NCBI GenBank assembly: GCA_001887945.1
Contig: LDOQ01000088.1
Span: 169,590-233,589, forward strand
Direction of reading: 5' to 3'
DNA from: Spraguea lophii
Lineage: Eukaryota; Microsporidia; Spragueidae
Length of the DNA stretch: 64,000 nt
The notes below the pieces were generated by a model. It was not told the DNA's origin and made no database searches. It worked only from the letters and a program-made list of their open reading frames with translations. Both the position numbers and the translations under genes were made by a program. Numbering within the stretch: the first letter of the stretch is position 1; the number at the start of each line of letters is the position of its first letter. Positions 54,151 through 63,785 of this stretch are shown here, piece by piece.

Positions 54151-54864
54151 GATATATCCAAACATTTAATATTACATTATAACGTCCTTTTGATTTTCGT
54201 ATGCGTATAATTTAAACTCGTGACTTTCAAATGTTTTGCAAATTTAATAACCGTTGCTTTCGAATCTAATTTTTTATCAGAATAATATAAAATAATATAA
54301 AAATCAATCTTTTGCTAAAATAATAAGTTATTTCACCATAAAATTTTTAATAATTCATAAAACATTATCAACTTTATTCTATAAGGAAACTTTTATAAAT
54401 AAATCTTTATGTAATGATAATTGCAAGGAAGTAATTTACAATAAGAAACATATGCTAATATTCAATGAATATAAAAAAAGCTGTGACAAGCAGTATCTCG
54501 TCAGAGATATCGGATCTAAAAAATACCAAATGTTTTATTTTAAGAATAAGGAAGAAGGAGAACTTAAGGAATATAGAAACTAAGAAGATTAACAAAACAA
54601 TAAGACAAAACAAAATATAGTGTTTTTGTTATTAGTCTTCTACATTTGTATCCACCACGAAGTCGGGTCATGTTATTAAAAATATTACAAACTCATTACT
54701 TTTTTAATTAAAAAGAAACAAAGAAATATTTGCCTATAAAATTAACTGTTTAAATTCAATGCTTTATATTATTTCTGCTATAAATTTTAGTAAAATATAT
54801 AAACACTTTATCTACTCGTTAAATTATGTTCATAACATTTATTCGGAATGCTACAAAAATTATT

Positions 54865-55131
54865 TTATTTTTCTCTATTCTTTATTCTTACTCTCATTTC
54901 CTGTTCATTCATAATTTCTTCTTTAAGTTTTATATGTTTAACAAAACTTCCTTTGATGTAACATTCAGATACCTTTCTTGTTACATCTTTATCCGTTATT
55001 CTTATATTCTTCAATTGTATATTCATTAATAAGTCACAGTTGACCAATGTTCCTGTATAAATTTCATTGTTTTTTAATTCTACTGTAATTATATGTCTAC
55101 GAGATAATCTTATCAAAGTTAAAGGATACAT
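54865..55131 (-). CDS. LSm4 (U6 snRNA-associated Sm-like protein)
   Basis: A subunit of the LSm2-8/LSm1-7 rings that bind U6 snRNA or deadenylated mRNA. The 88-aa model contains Sm1 'HIITVELKNNEIYTGTLVNCDLLMNIQLKNI' (the family's 'V-E-L-K-N-G-x-x-Y-x-G-x-L-v-x-C-D-x-x-M-N' signature) and Sm2 'ECYIKGSFVKHIKLKEEI', with the 'IRGS'-like LSm4 form. The start 'tctccctATG' (MYPLTLIRLS) matches the LSm4 N-terminus; the frame open to 55179 is not used. The RGG tail of animal LSm4 is absent. The gene sits tail to head with the R1-like gene, 76 bp away. Confidence 0.9.
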   Translation of the reverse strand: MYPLTLIRLSRRHIITVELKNNEIYTGTLVNCDLLMNIQLKNIRITDKDVTRKVSECYIKGSFVKHIKLKEEIMNEQEMRVRIKNREK

Positions 55132-55207
55132 AGGGAGAAAAACATAAATTTTTATAAATTCCAAATATAAAATACTCATTTCAAATATAAATTCATATAT
55201 TGTAATT

Positions 55208-57475
55208 TTATAATTGTTTTGTATTATTCACTATTTCTTTTATCAATTCTTTATCAACAATGTATTTTATATATGAAGGCGGTTTTTTATTAAATAAAAA
55301 ACATATTCCGGTCTTTAATTCGTTATTAAAGGCATAGAAATGAAGACTAGATACTTGATTAGATGTTGGTTGACCCATAAAAACATTAATTGATTGTGAT
55401 TGATCGATAAACGGAGCCCTTGTTATTGCAAGATCTAATACTGATTTCATTTTGATTTCAAATGCTGTTTTATATAGTTTTCTTATTCTTTCAGGAAGTT
55501 CTATTATATTTTGAATAGAACCATTATTCGCCAAAATTTGATTTCTAATGCTGGGATTCCAAAGATTATGTTTTATTAGATCTTTCATTAGATATTTATT
55601 AATGTATTGATATTCTACGTCGTTCAACGATAAAATACATTCATTTGTTTTTATAGGTTCTATTGAATTGGTAAACCCAAAAATTTTAGATGCAATTGGT
55701 GTGGGCATTATAGATATAAGACAAGAATTTCTTATCCCATATTTTTCTATTCGTGTCTTAAGTGAATCCCAATCCCACATATTACAATATTGATTATCTT
55801 TTCTGTCAAAAGCGCAAAGATTCTTCTGCAATATAGAATCATCATACTTCGCAAACGTTCCAAATCTCTTGGCTAAATTACAAGAAGCATCTAAAGCGAA
55901 AAAATAAATCGTTTCAAATATTCTAAAGTTAAATTCATTGGCTTTATCACTTTCAAATTCTATTTTTGCCTTTATGAATAAATCAGCTAATCCTATCACA
56001 CCAATAGAAACTGGTCTATTGTTCATACTATATATTTTACTTTCTTCAAAAATATATTTTGAATTGCTAATTGATTTATCTAATGCTTTTATTATTGTCT
56101 TTACAGAATTCCCCAGTTTTTTATAATTAAATTCCCCATTTTCTAAAAATTTTGGTAATGATATTGCAGCAACATTAGTTACAGCCTTTTCTCCATTATT
56201 TGTAAATTCAAAAATGTTTGAAAATGCATTTGCATTTAAAACAGCATTGGGTTTAGGACCCTGAATCTTGTAGACCGTGTCTTTGTAAATCATAAATGGT
56301 GAACCAGAATCAAGTTGTGCTGTTATTATATGATTCCAAAGTAATCGTGCGGAAATCTTTTTTTGTTCTATATTTTTATTCTCATATTCCTTATAAAGCC
56401 TTTCAAATTCATCCCCGAAAGAATTAAGAAGATTCGGAACATCTTCCGGATTGAATAAGGACCAAGTGCCATTATCTTTAACTCTTTTCATAAAAAGATC
56501 AGGGATTAATAATGCTGTGTACAAACTTTTTGTTCTTGCCTCGTCTTTCCCTATTGTTTTTCTAAGTTCTAAAAACTCAAATATCTCACTATGCCAAGGT
56601 TCTAAATAAACTGTTAAACTGCAGTTTTTGTCTACTTTCCCCTTAACATATTTCATTGTTGACTCAAATGTTTTTAACATTAGAACGAGGCCATTTGTTT
56701 CGCCACCGATATCAGAGCAATATGTTTCTTTAGGCCTAGTTGATTGCATGTTTATACCAATACTTCCGTTATACTTTGCTATCAATGCACAATCTTTTAG
56801 CTTTTGAAAAATATTATCTACTATATCATTCTTTAAATTAAAGAAATACGAAGAAGATAGAAAGTTCGTATCGGATCCTGCACCTATAAGTACGGTAGAT
56901 GAATGTAAATAATATAACTCGGACATTAAATGGTAAATTTCAAATACATTATCTAAATCTTCTCCATGAATTTCCAATGAAATTCTCATAAACATATCTT
57001 GTGGTCTTTCAACAATGTTATCATCTAATTTATATAGAAAATATTCCTTTAAAACTTTTATTCCAGATAGCCCGAAAAGGTAATCTTTTTTATAATTTAT
57101 AAAATTTTCTATTTTATCCCTGTGTTTATATGTAATATTATAGATTTTTTCTGAAATTTTATTATGCTTATAAAGTAAACGAACCTTTTCAAAGAAAGAA
57201 TCTTCTGTATTTTTATGTAATGAAAAAACTATAACTCTTGAACAGAAAACCTCGAAATCATAATGTTCTGAAATAAATGCACTTGCTATTTCAACAAGTA
57301 ACTTTAAAATCTTTTTTGTTTCTATTCCATCATATAATCTACTACTTGTTCTATCAAATAACAATACAGCATCAACATATTTATCATCTAATCCTTTACA
57401 TTTATCAATAATAAATTCTCTTAACATTTTTTCATTATATTCTTCAAATTGATTTTTCCTATTTCTAATTTTCAT
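55208..57475 (-). CDS. ribonucleotide reductase large subunit (R1)-like protein, active-site residues lost
   Basis: Homologous to class Ia R1 over its whole length (755 aa with the start at MKIRNRKN; open to 57529). It has an ATP-cone region at the N-terminus, 'YLEPWHSEIFEFLELRKT', 'PDLFMKRVKDNGTWSLFNPEDVP', 'GSPFMIYKD', 'NRPVSIGVIGLADLF', 'IFETIYFFALDASCNLAKRFG', 'ISIMPTPIASKIFGFTNSIEP' and 'LHFYAFNNELKTG'. The residues that do chemistry are gone. The redox pair is Ser209 ('FLSSSYFF') and Thr433 ('AVTNVAAIS') instead of Cys. The thiyl-radical Cys is Phe418 and the catalytic Glu is Asn420 ('NANAFSNIFEF'); Asn416 is kept. The radical-transfer Tyr-Tyr is Cys-Phe (725-726, 'GICFLF'). The C-terminal Cys pair is missing. 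The frame is intact and long, so a non-catalytic (structural or regulatory) role is inferred. Confidence 0.85.
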   Translation of the reverse strand: MKIRNRKNQFEEYNEKMLREFIIDKCKGLDDKYVDAVLLFDRTSSRLYDGIETKKILKLLVEIASAFISEHYDFEVFCSRVIVFSLHKNTEDSFFEKVRLLYKHNKISEKIYNITYKHRDKIENFINYKKDYLFGLSGIKVLKEYFLYKLDDNIVERPQDMFMRISLEIHGEDLDNVFEIYHLMSELYYLHSSTVLIGAGSDTNFLSSSYFFNLKNDIVDNIFQKLKDCALIAKYNGSIGINMQSTRPKETYCSDIGGETNGLVLMLKTFESTMKYVKGKVDKNCSLTVYLEPWHSEIFEFLELRKTIGKDEARTKSLYTALLIPDLFMKRVKDNGTWSLFNPEDVPNLLNSFGDEFERLYKEYENKNIEQKKISARLLWNHIITAQLDSGSPFMIYKDTVYKIQGPKPNAVLNANAFSNIFEFTNNGEKAVTNVAAISLPKFLENGEFNYKKLGNSVKTIIKALDKSISNSKYIFEESKIYSMNNRPVSIGVIGLADLFIKAKIEFESDKANEFNFRIFETIYFFALDASCNLAKRFGTFAKYDDSILQKNLCAFDRKDNQYCNMWDWDSLKTRIEKYGIRNSCLISIMPTPIASKIFGFTNSIEPIKTNECILSLNDVEYQYINKYLMKDLIKHNLWNPSIRNQILANNGSIQNIIELPERIRKLYKTAFEIKMKSVLDLAITRAPFIDQSQSINVFMGQPTSNQVSSLHFYAFNNELKTGICFLFNKKPPSYIKYIVDKELIKEIVNNTKQL

Positions 57476-57784
57476 TAAAATTGTTGACGGTAAGATTTCA
57501 AAATTTTGTTTAATTATATAATTTATCAAAAAGGTTTCATAAATTTTTTATTAAAATTGTAATAATGATTGTAGAAATACAACAAATTATTTCAGATAAA
57601 TTATTACAAAATGAATAAAAAATAAGAAGACATTATAAATTAAAAAATGAGAATTACAACAGGTGGGTTAGGATAGTAATAATAGGATGATAAACATATT
57701 CCAAAGTTGGTGAATTCAAAATTCTTACTCAAAAATTTTTTAAATAAACCCGTAAATAAATTAATTAGAAGGATAGGTAAATGG

Positions 57785-57960
57785 ATGAGGCAGATAGCGT
57801 AACCATATATAGTATGTGAACGGGTCAGTGTGATATTAAAAGAGTAAACAGTTAATGTAATTAAAATTCTCGTATCAATTTTCGAATATGCAAATGCTAT
57901 GCAAAGAAAAGGATTAAAATATAAACTTTTCAGATCAGAATGAAAAAAAGAATAGAAACC
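57785..57960 (+). mobile_element. SINE relic
   Basis: Matches the middle of the SINE body: 'gatagcgtaaccatatatagt', 'taaacagttaatgtaattaaaa', 'gtatcaattttcgaat', 'atgctatgcaaagaaaagg'. Both ends are lost. It lies upstream of the R1-like gene. Confidence 0.6.
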
Positions 57961-58009
57961 GGGTGAAAGTGTTTATAAATAGTAATTTGACTAACGATTT
58001 TATTAAATT

Positions 58010-58330
58010 TATTTAAAACCAATTGTTTTAACTTGTGTTATTATAATATCATCATCTACAACATCAATAATTTGCTATTTTTTATCATTATTTAAAATTG
58101 TCCTTCGATCTCCATGTTTAAGTAATATATTTCCAGTACCATATAAGAACATATCTTCTAAAACCTTGAAAACTGTGCTTTTTGATATATTTAATGCGGT
58201 TATTATCTTTTTAGGTACCATCCTCGTGATATAGGTATCAATAATACTGTTTTTAAATTTAAGTGATATTTGCTTTTTATTTTTTTACCAGAATTTTAAA
58301 TTATATTTTTCTCTCTTTTTTCCGATTCGT
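58010..58330 (-). mobile_element. Tc1/mariner-type transposase N-terminal relic
   Basis: On the minus strand this reads 'SLKFKNSIIDTYITRMVPKK', then a helix-turn-helix 'ITALNISKSTVFKVLEDM', 'HGDRRTILNNDKK', a stop and 'QIIDVVDDDIIITQVKTI'. This is the DNA-binding half of an IS630/Tc1-type transposase. No catalytic part follows. It differs from the relic at 22.9-23.9 kb, so at least two such families were present. Confidence 0.6.
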
Positions 58331-58414
58331 TTTTTTGATTGAAACATTTTCCCTTCGATAATTCCTTTTTTGATTTTGATCAGAAACCTCCATAACATCA
58401 ATTATGAATGAATC

Positions 58415-58860
58415 AGCCCATTTGGTCTAGTGGTCGTGAAATTATAGTAAACCCCAAACTTAACGGGTTCGAATCCTTCATCTATCAAAAAAAATCAAAA
58501 CAATAAGAAGTAGAAGATAAAAAAATATGTTGAATGAATAAAAGTTTAATGTCATGATTTGATTGAGTCTTGTATGATTGCCCTGTTGTTGGATTAAAGT
58601 AGTAATCAGTTGATATAATTACAATACCTGTATTGATTAGCGACTCTGCCTATATTATGTCAAGAAATATGTTAGAGTCACAGTAAGGGAATAGCTCATA
58701 CAATGCACAAAGTAATAACGTTCTGATACATAGAATAAAATATGCTTAATAGATATATGTAGAGAACCGGTTAATACAAGTACCCGTGCTTTAAAGAAGT
58801 AACAGTCTCATATCATGATGACTGTAACCAACCGGATCGTTTTGATGATAATTAAGATGT
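58415..58860 (+). mobile_element. tRNA-derived SINE with intact A and B boxes, diverged body
   Basis: The head 'gcccatttggtctagtggtc' has an A box tggtctagtgg and, about 50 nt later, a B box gggttcgaatcc. The body follows ('gattgccctgttgttggatt', 'cctgtattgattagcgactc', 'tacaatgcacaaagtaataa', 'gagaaccggttaatacaagt'), ending near 'caaccggatcg' without a clear tail. Head and internal promoter boxes are preserved better than the body. Confidence 0.85.
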
Positions 58861-59102
58861 TATTTAAAAACTATAAAAGAATGTGAACATGTACATAATA
58901 TGCAAATTTTTAACATTCTAGAACATAATATAAGTTGAGGTTATGTGTTTATTTTTCAAATTTTTTTATGAGAATGAAACAGTTTAAAAAGAAATAATGT
59001 TGGAATGTAAATGGATTAAAAGCGTTGATAATAATTAAAGTTTTATAAAAAAATATTTTTTCTTTTATATAAAAATAAAAAAACATAGATATAAATATGC
59101 CC
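58861..59102. promoter_or_regulatory. TAF1 upstream region
   Basis: AT-rich region ending in 'aatatgcccATG', the start motif of the TAF1 gene. No other element is recognised. Confidence 0.4.
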
Positions 59103-61712
59103 ATGCGAATTAATGCAAATGAAAATTGTGCAGATGAAAAAAAGAAAATAAACTTTTTAGATATATTAGTACCTTATAAACCATATGAATATAAATTAAA
59201 AAAATATAAAATAAGGAATCCAACATCAGATAAAATATCTTATGAAGTGGACGATCAGATAAAATTCAGACAGAATTTATATGAAGAACAAGAAGAAAGA
59301 AAAAATACCTTTGGTAAGAATCTAATGGTAAAGAGAAATATATATCAAAAGAAATTTGAAAAAGAAGTAAAACAGAAGTTAGGTGGAGATAAAGACACAA
59401 AAAAATATATAAATATTGAAAAAGAAGTTTTAAGGCCTATAGATTATATTGAATGGGAAAAGGATATTATTTATGATGAAACGGAAGAAAAGAATATGTC
59501 CGAGCACACAAAAATATTAAATTATCAAGAAAAAGTGCGTAAAAAAGAAATAGTGAACGATATTTTTGAGAAACAATGGGAAAGTCAGATTTTTTATGAT
59601 GAACAAGATGTTGGAAATATATTAACACACGTAATCATACAAGACAATGATCCAAATTTGGTTTTAGAAAAAATTGAACATAAAAAAAGAACTAAGTCTA
59701 AAAAGAAATATAAAGAATCTTTAAATTTAGAAAACCCTTTTAAAAGCAAATATAATTTATCCAACGATAAATATTATTCAGATAGAGCTCCGACAGAGCA
59801 GAACTTTGGTGTACTGGGATTACAACACACATTACCAGCTTTAAAATTATACCCTAAATTATATAGAACTTGTTTTACTAATGATGAATTAAGAAGCATG
59901 CATAGACCTGTTATCAAAATTAAAAAAGGTACAATTATTCGATTTGAAGAACATGCTTCGTCTAAATTTACAACCTCTTCTGTTATTAAGAAGGCCACTG
60001 AATTATCTCTTAACGATTTCAGTGATTTCCTTTTATTTGAATATTCTGAAGAATACCCACTTGTCCTTTCTAACCCTGGAATGATTTCGTTGTTTACAAC
60101 ATATTATAGAAAAAGTTCATCTGGGGACGAGCCTGGTGTAGTTGAAGATAATATGAAAATTTTGGATGTAGATGAGGTATCGCCATTTATGAACTTTGGG
60201 GATGTGAATCCTGGATGTATTCTTTCTGAAATATCAAATAATTTATACAAAGCACCAATATTTATGCATAAAACAGATAGATTTCTATTAATTCTACAAA
60301 AGAATGAAAATAAAGAATATGTGGGATATATAAGACCTTTTAAGAATATATATGTAGTTGGACAAATATTTCCTTTGCAAGAGATATTTGGACCACATTC
60401 TAGAAAATATAATATTTTTTGTAAAAATAGACTAAAAGTTACTGCATTTAAAATATTTCAAAGAAAAGAAAATAAAGAAAAAACGTTAAAAGCACATCAA
60501 TTAAATGATCTCTTCCCACAATTCAGTGAAGGATCTAAACGAAAATGGCTTCGAGAATATGCAGAACCCATTAGAAAGGGAAAGGAAAATGTTTGGACAT
60601 TAAAACACAACATTACCTCACTATTAGAAGAAGAACTTAGAAAACTAATCACACCCGAAGATACATGTCTTTATGAAAGCATGCTTTCTGGTGAGAGATT
60701 ACTTAAAGATTGTGGACATGTTTTTAGAGAAGGAGAAGAAAATGAAGAAATCGTATTGTCACCCTGGGTGTTAAGTAGAAATTTCGTATCTGCTTATAAT
60801 GGTAGAGGTTTATTGGAACTTTCAGGTGCTGGAGATCCCACAGGGATAGGCCAAGGATTTAGCTTTGTTAAATTATCACAGAAAAAAGGAGACACTGAAA
60901 GAAAATACACGAATGAAGCACTTAATAAATATAAAGGTCAAATACAAAAAATATGGAATGCTCAAAATGAATTTCTTTCATCCACGCCTACAATTGAATA
61001 TGATGAAAATAAAGACACAGTAATCGAAGAAGTAAAATCTATAAAAGAAGAAAAGAAAGAAAAATCTGAATCTAACAAATATCTTCTTATTAAAAGAACA
61101 ATATCCATAAATGGAATCGAGGAAGAAGAGGAAGAAAAAATTTATGATAAAGAAATAATCGATCTTTATCTCAAAAGAAGAAAGAAAATAAAAACAGAGG
61201 ATAAAAAGCCCGGATTAAAATGCGGAAGTTGTGGACAAATAGGACACATGAAAACAAACAAAAGCTGTCCTAATTTTATTATGTCTTCCAAGAAAAAAAT
61301 TTTAATTAAAAAATCACCCAAGGCAGTTTTGGGAGAAATAATTGCTCAAATCATATCATCGTTTTTCTCTCTACCTTATTCAGTAGCATTCCATCGTCCA
61401 GTATCAGCCAAGAAATTCCCTGACTATCACACATATATAAAATCCCCAATGGATCTAGGAACAATGAGAACAAAGGCTAAAAACGCTAAGTACAACAATT
61501 ATTCAGAATTCATCGAAGATACTAAATTAATGACTGCCAATTGTAAAGTGTATAACGGAACTGAACATTCTCTTACAAAATTAGCTTTTGAAATAGAAGA
61601 AAAGGCAATAAATTTCTATGAAAGGAAAAAAGAAGAGATGGAAGAAATTGAAAAAGAGATTGAAGCTAAAAATAATAAAACTGAAAATAAAGATGAAGTA
61701 AAACTTCCATAA
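59103..61712 (+). CDS. TFIID subunit TAF1 homologue with bromodomain
   Basis: The largest TFIID subunit, which organises the complex at core promoters. The central DUF3591 region (about residues 200-600) includes 'APTEQNFGVLGLQHTLPALKLYP', 'LFEYSEEYPLVLSNPGMISLFTTYYR', 'PIFMHKTDRFLLI' and 'NVWTLKHNI'. 'SPWVLSRNFVSAYNGRGLLELSGAGDPTGIGQGFSF' matches TAF1 closely. A zinc knuckle follows near residue 705 ('CGSCGQIGHMKTNKSCP'), and one bromodomain lies near 740-840 ('FHRPVSAKKFPDYHTYIKSPMDLGTM', 'DTKLMTANCKVYNG'). Animal TAF1 has two bromodomains and yeast has none in TAF1 itself. The start follows 'tgcccATG' at 59103 (MRINANEN). The product is 869 aa. Confidence 0.92.
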   Translation: MRINANENCADEKKKINFLDILVPYKPYEYKLKKYKIRNPTSDKISYEVDDQIKFRQNLYEEQEERKNTFGKNLMVKRNIYQKKFEKEVKQKLGGDKDTKKYINIEKEVLRPIDYIEWEKDIIYDETEEKNMSEHTKILNYQEKVRKKEIVNDIFEKQWESQIFYDEQDVGNILTHVIIQDNDPNLVLEKIEHKKRTKSKKKYKESLNLENPFKSKYNLSNDKYYSDRAPTEQNFGVLGLQHTLPALKLYPKLYRTCFTNDELRSMHRPVIKIKKGTIIRFEEHASSKFTTSSVIKKATELSLNDFSDFLLFEYSEEYPLVLSNPGMISLFTTYYRKSSSGDEPGVVEDNMKILDVDEVSPFMNFGDVNPGCILSEISNNLYKAPIFMHKTDRFLLILQKNENKEYVGYIRPFKNIYVVGQIFPLQEIFGPHSRKYNIFCKNRLKVTAFKIFQRKENKEKTLKAHQLNDLFPQFSEGSKRKWLREYAEPIRKGKENVWTLKHNITSLLEEELRKLITPEDTCLYESMLSGERLLKDCGHVFREGEENEEIVLSPWVLSRNFVSAYNGRGLLELSGAGDPTGIGQGFSFVKLSQKKGDTERKYTNEALNKYKGQIQKIWNAQNEFLSSTPTIEYDENKDTVIEEVKSIKEEKKEKSESNKYLLIKRTISINGIEEEEEEKIYDKEIIDLYLKRRKKIKTEDKKPGLKCGSCGQIGHMKTNKSCPNFIMSSKKKILIKKSPKAVLGEIIAQIISSFFSLPYSVAFHRPVSAKKFPDYHTYIKSPMDLGTMRTKAKNAKYNNYSEFIEDTKLMTANCKVYNGTEHSLTKLAFEIEEKAINFYERKKEEMEEIEKEIEAKNNKTENKDEVKLP

Positions 61713-61735
61713 AATTTGTATAAAATTACATAAGA

Positions 61736-62143
61736 TTATAACTCTTTAATAATCTCATTAATATACTCTACCATATTAATATTAATAATATTTTTTTCTT
61801 CTTCCTCAAGATTAAAAGATTGATTATATTTTATTTTCTCCCTTATAGGATTTATTCTATCTTGATTTAATTTTTTTATAACTTTATTATTATTTTCTCG
61901 TTCACTTAAAATATTTATCAATTTTTCCACAAACTGCATATTATCCTTTTCGTTTGAAGCAGTAAAATCTTTATCAAGATTATCTGTTAACAATAAAAAA
62001 TATTTTTTTTCTGATATTTTAAACAGAAACTGGTATTCTGGTTTTATGTCTAAAATTTGAAATATTTTATTTTTTATATCTATTTCATCTAATGCTTCTA
62101 CTTTAAAGCTTCGATAATCTATAGTTTCAATTGTTATTTTCAT
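61736..62143 (-). CDS. small protein with possible ubiquitin-like N-terminus
   Basis: A 135-aa model starting MKITIETIDYRSFKVEALDE. The first about 60 residues ('ITIETIDYRSFKVEALDEIDIKNKIFQILDI') have the strand-strand-helix rhythm of a ubiquitin-like domain, and the rest is helical and charged. The frame continues upstream to 62251, but those 36 codons lie largely on a SINE 3' end, so the shorter start is preferred. No CCC motif is present. The ubiquitin-like reading is weak. The gene is convergent with TAF1, 23 bp apart. Confidence 0.5.
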   Translation of the reverse strand: MKITIETIDYRSFKVEALDEIDIKNKIFQILDIKPEYQFLFKISEKKYFLLLTDNLDKDFTASNEKDNMQFVEKLINILSERENNNKVIKKLNQDRINPIREKIKYNQSFNLEEEEKNIININMVEYINEIIKEL

Positions 62144-62191
62144 GTTCTCTATATTTTTTCTTATTTGATATGATGCAAATATGGGGTGTTT

Positions 62192-62335
62192 TAATGAAAT
62201 TTTATTTATAAAAGTTTCCTGACAGTTCCATTCTATCGTGGTTTGGTTCATGAAATAAGTTTAAATTTATATTAACTGGGTTTATTGTAAATATATATTA
62301 ATCTCGTCTTATCTTATGCTCAAATGAATTAAGAT
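62192..62335 (-). mobile_element. SINE, 3' fragment upstream of a gene
   Basis: The minus strand runs 'taagataagacgagattaat', 'cccagttaatataaatttaa', 'ccacgatagaatgg', 'caggaaacttttataaata' and ends 'aaaatttcatta'. It lies directly upstream of the 61736-62143 gene, and its reading frame is fused to it without a stop. Confidence 0.75.
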
Positions 62336-62419
62336 TTTTTTTAATTTAAGAAAATTTATTTAAGATATATTATTAAAAACGCATAACTAGTTTATATTTT
62401 CCTACATTTCAACTTCTCT

Positions 62420-63045
62420 CAATCTGATAAATCAGCTTTTCTGGGGTGGATGTATTTACCTAATCTTCTCTTAATTTGTCGCAGCTTATCATGATCTAAA
62501 ATTTTTTGTTCCTGGAAGTACATAAATTATTATAATTTAAACATTATATATATTATTAATTTCCTGACCAAGTTCGATCTTAAAATTATTGTGGCTATTT
62601 ATATAATCTGTTAATAATCTATTTTTTATTTTTATTACGGATTTAAGAGTAGTGGCCATATCCATAATTACCTTTGATTACTGCGAATTAGCAGTTTCGC
62701 ACCACTCCTAAGAATACCCCAGAAGGCTTGGATTGTTTCTCAAGGGATTTGAAATGCTAGCAGGTAAGATCTCGAGGACAGTATTGTTCTCTGACTTTAT
62801 AAAATTAAATATTTCTTCTCGTTGTAGATCCCATTAAAGACAGACACGCAAGAGGTGGAACATCATCTCTCTTCCACCACACGAATGGCAGGATTGTCCA
62901 TATTTGCTGCCAATCCTTCCTGGCATTCTATTCTAATCTATATGACAAATAGAACGCTCCAATACGTAAACGTATCAGAATTATCTATCCATTATAGAAG
63001 AGGTTCTTGGTCGCTAACACCCCGGGTGGGTTAAACGTATATTAC
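62420..63045 (-). mobile_element. LINE (non-LTR retrotransposon) 3' relic
   Basis: The minus strand, with frameshifts and stops, encodes 'LIRLRIGAFYLSYRLE' and then 'YGQSCHSCGGREMMFHLLRVC'-type sequence. This is the C-terminal zinc knuckle (C-x2-C-x7-H-x4-C) that follows the reverse transcriptase in R2/R4/Dong-like and other LINEs. A further coding-like stretch 'EQKILDHDKLRQIKRRLGKYIH' lies near 62430-62530 and may be its end. Base composition is less AT-rich than the neighbourhood. No reverse transcriptase core remains in the window. Confidence 0.6.
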
Positions 63046-63089
63046 TATCATCTTTGATCCGTCCTATAACAGACACATCTCGAAAATTA

Positions 63090-63345
63090 AAATTTGGATA
63101 TGGTACATGTTTCCATTACATCCCAATTTTTAGAGATTTTCAATCTCTTTCTTGGCGAAATATTGGCCGGGTTCCAGATCACTCGGGGATTGCAATTACG
63201 CTACCTAAACAATGTTTTGATCTAATAATGAGTTGTCGTACAAATCCCAACCAATACTACGTCATTGAATCCCCACCCATTAATTACGTTTTTCTTCTTT
63301 TCTTATACCTTATTACTCTTATATGTATTCCAGAAAATATACCGA
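63090..63345 (-). mobile_element. SINE relic abutting the LINE fragment
   Basis: The minus strand matches the SINE body: 'caatccccgagtgatctgga', 'gacaactcattattagatca', 'attggttgggatttg' and 'gaagaaaaacg' in the expected order. The open frame 63054-63548 (164 codons) is largely translated SINE on the wrong strand followed by unrelated sequence, so it is not annotated as a gene. Confidence 0.55.
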
Positions 63346-63530
63346 GATTGATAGAATTATCTTTTGTACGGGAGAAAGAATATTTAATAGAAGATATAAT
63401 TTTATATTATAAAAAAATAAAACATCAAATATATTTGGGAAAATGTAAAACATTATTAACAAATTATAATTCTGTATATTTACTTTCTTTGATCGAAGAA
63501 AAAGATATCGAAAATTTAGATTGTAGTATT

Positions 63531-63785
63531 AAATTGAGGCCCCCGTGAAATTAAGGCTCCCCTCAAAAATAAATGTACACAAAAAAGTAAAAAAGGTTAT
63601 TTATTTCTATTAAATTATTATATAACATATTATTTTTTCCAATTTCTGGCAATCTCTATATATCCATATTTTAAAAAAATCACTGTTTTTTTGAATGGTC
63701 CCTGGTGTGAAATTAAGGCCCCCATTGTTTTTAACGTAAAAAATAAAAAAAAGTGTCACCCGTAAAATTAAGGCCCCAATGGTCA
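63531..63785 (+). repeat. four copies of an 'aaattaaggcccc' motif
   Basis: The motif aaatt(a/g)aggc(c/t)ccc occurs in the same orientation at 63531, 63548, 63710 and 63765, often preceded by 'gtga' or 'cgta'. It is strikingly GC-rich for this window. It could be the ends of a DNA transposon or nested insertions, comparable to the 'actttgggtaccccg' end of the Merlin element. The rest of 63549-64000 shows no gene. Confidence 0.5.

Noticed and set aside
63054..63548. 164-codon open frame
   Set aside because: The first half is antisense SINE sequence, the rest has no recognisable motif, and there is no start signal. It is more likely chance fusion of repeat debris than a gene, although expression was not excluded.
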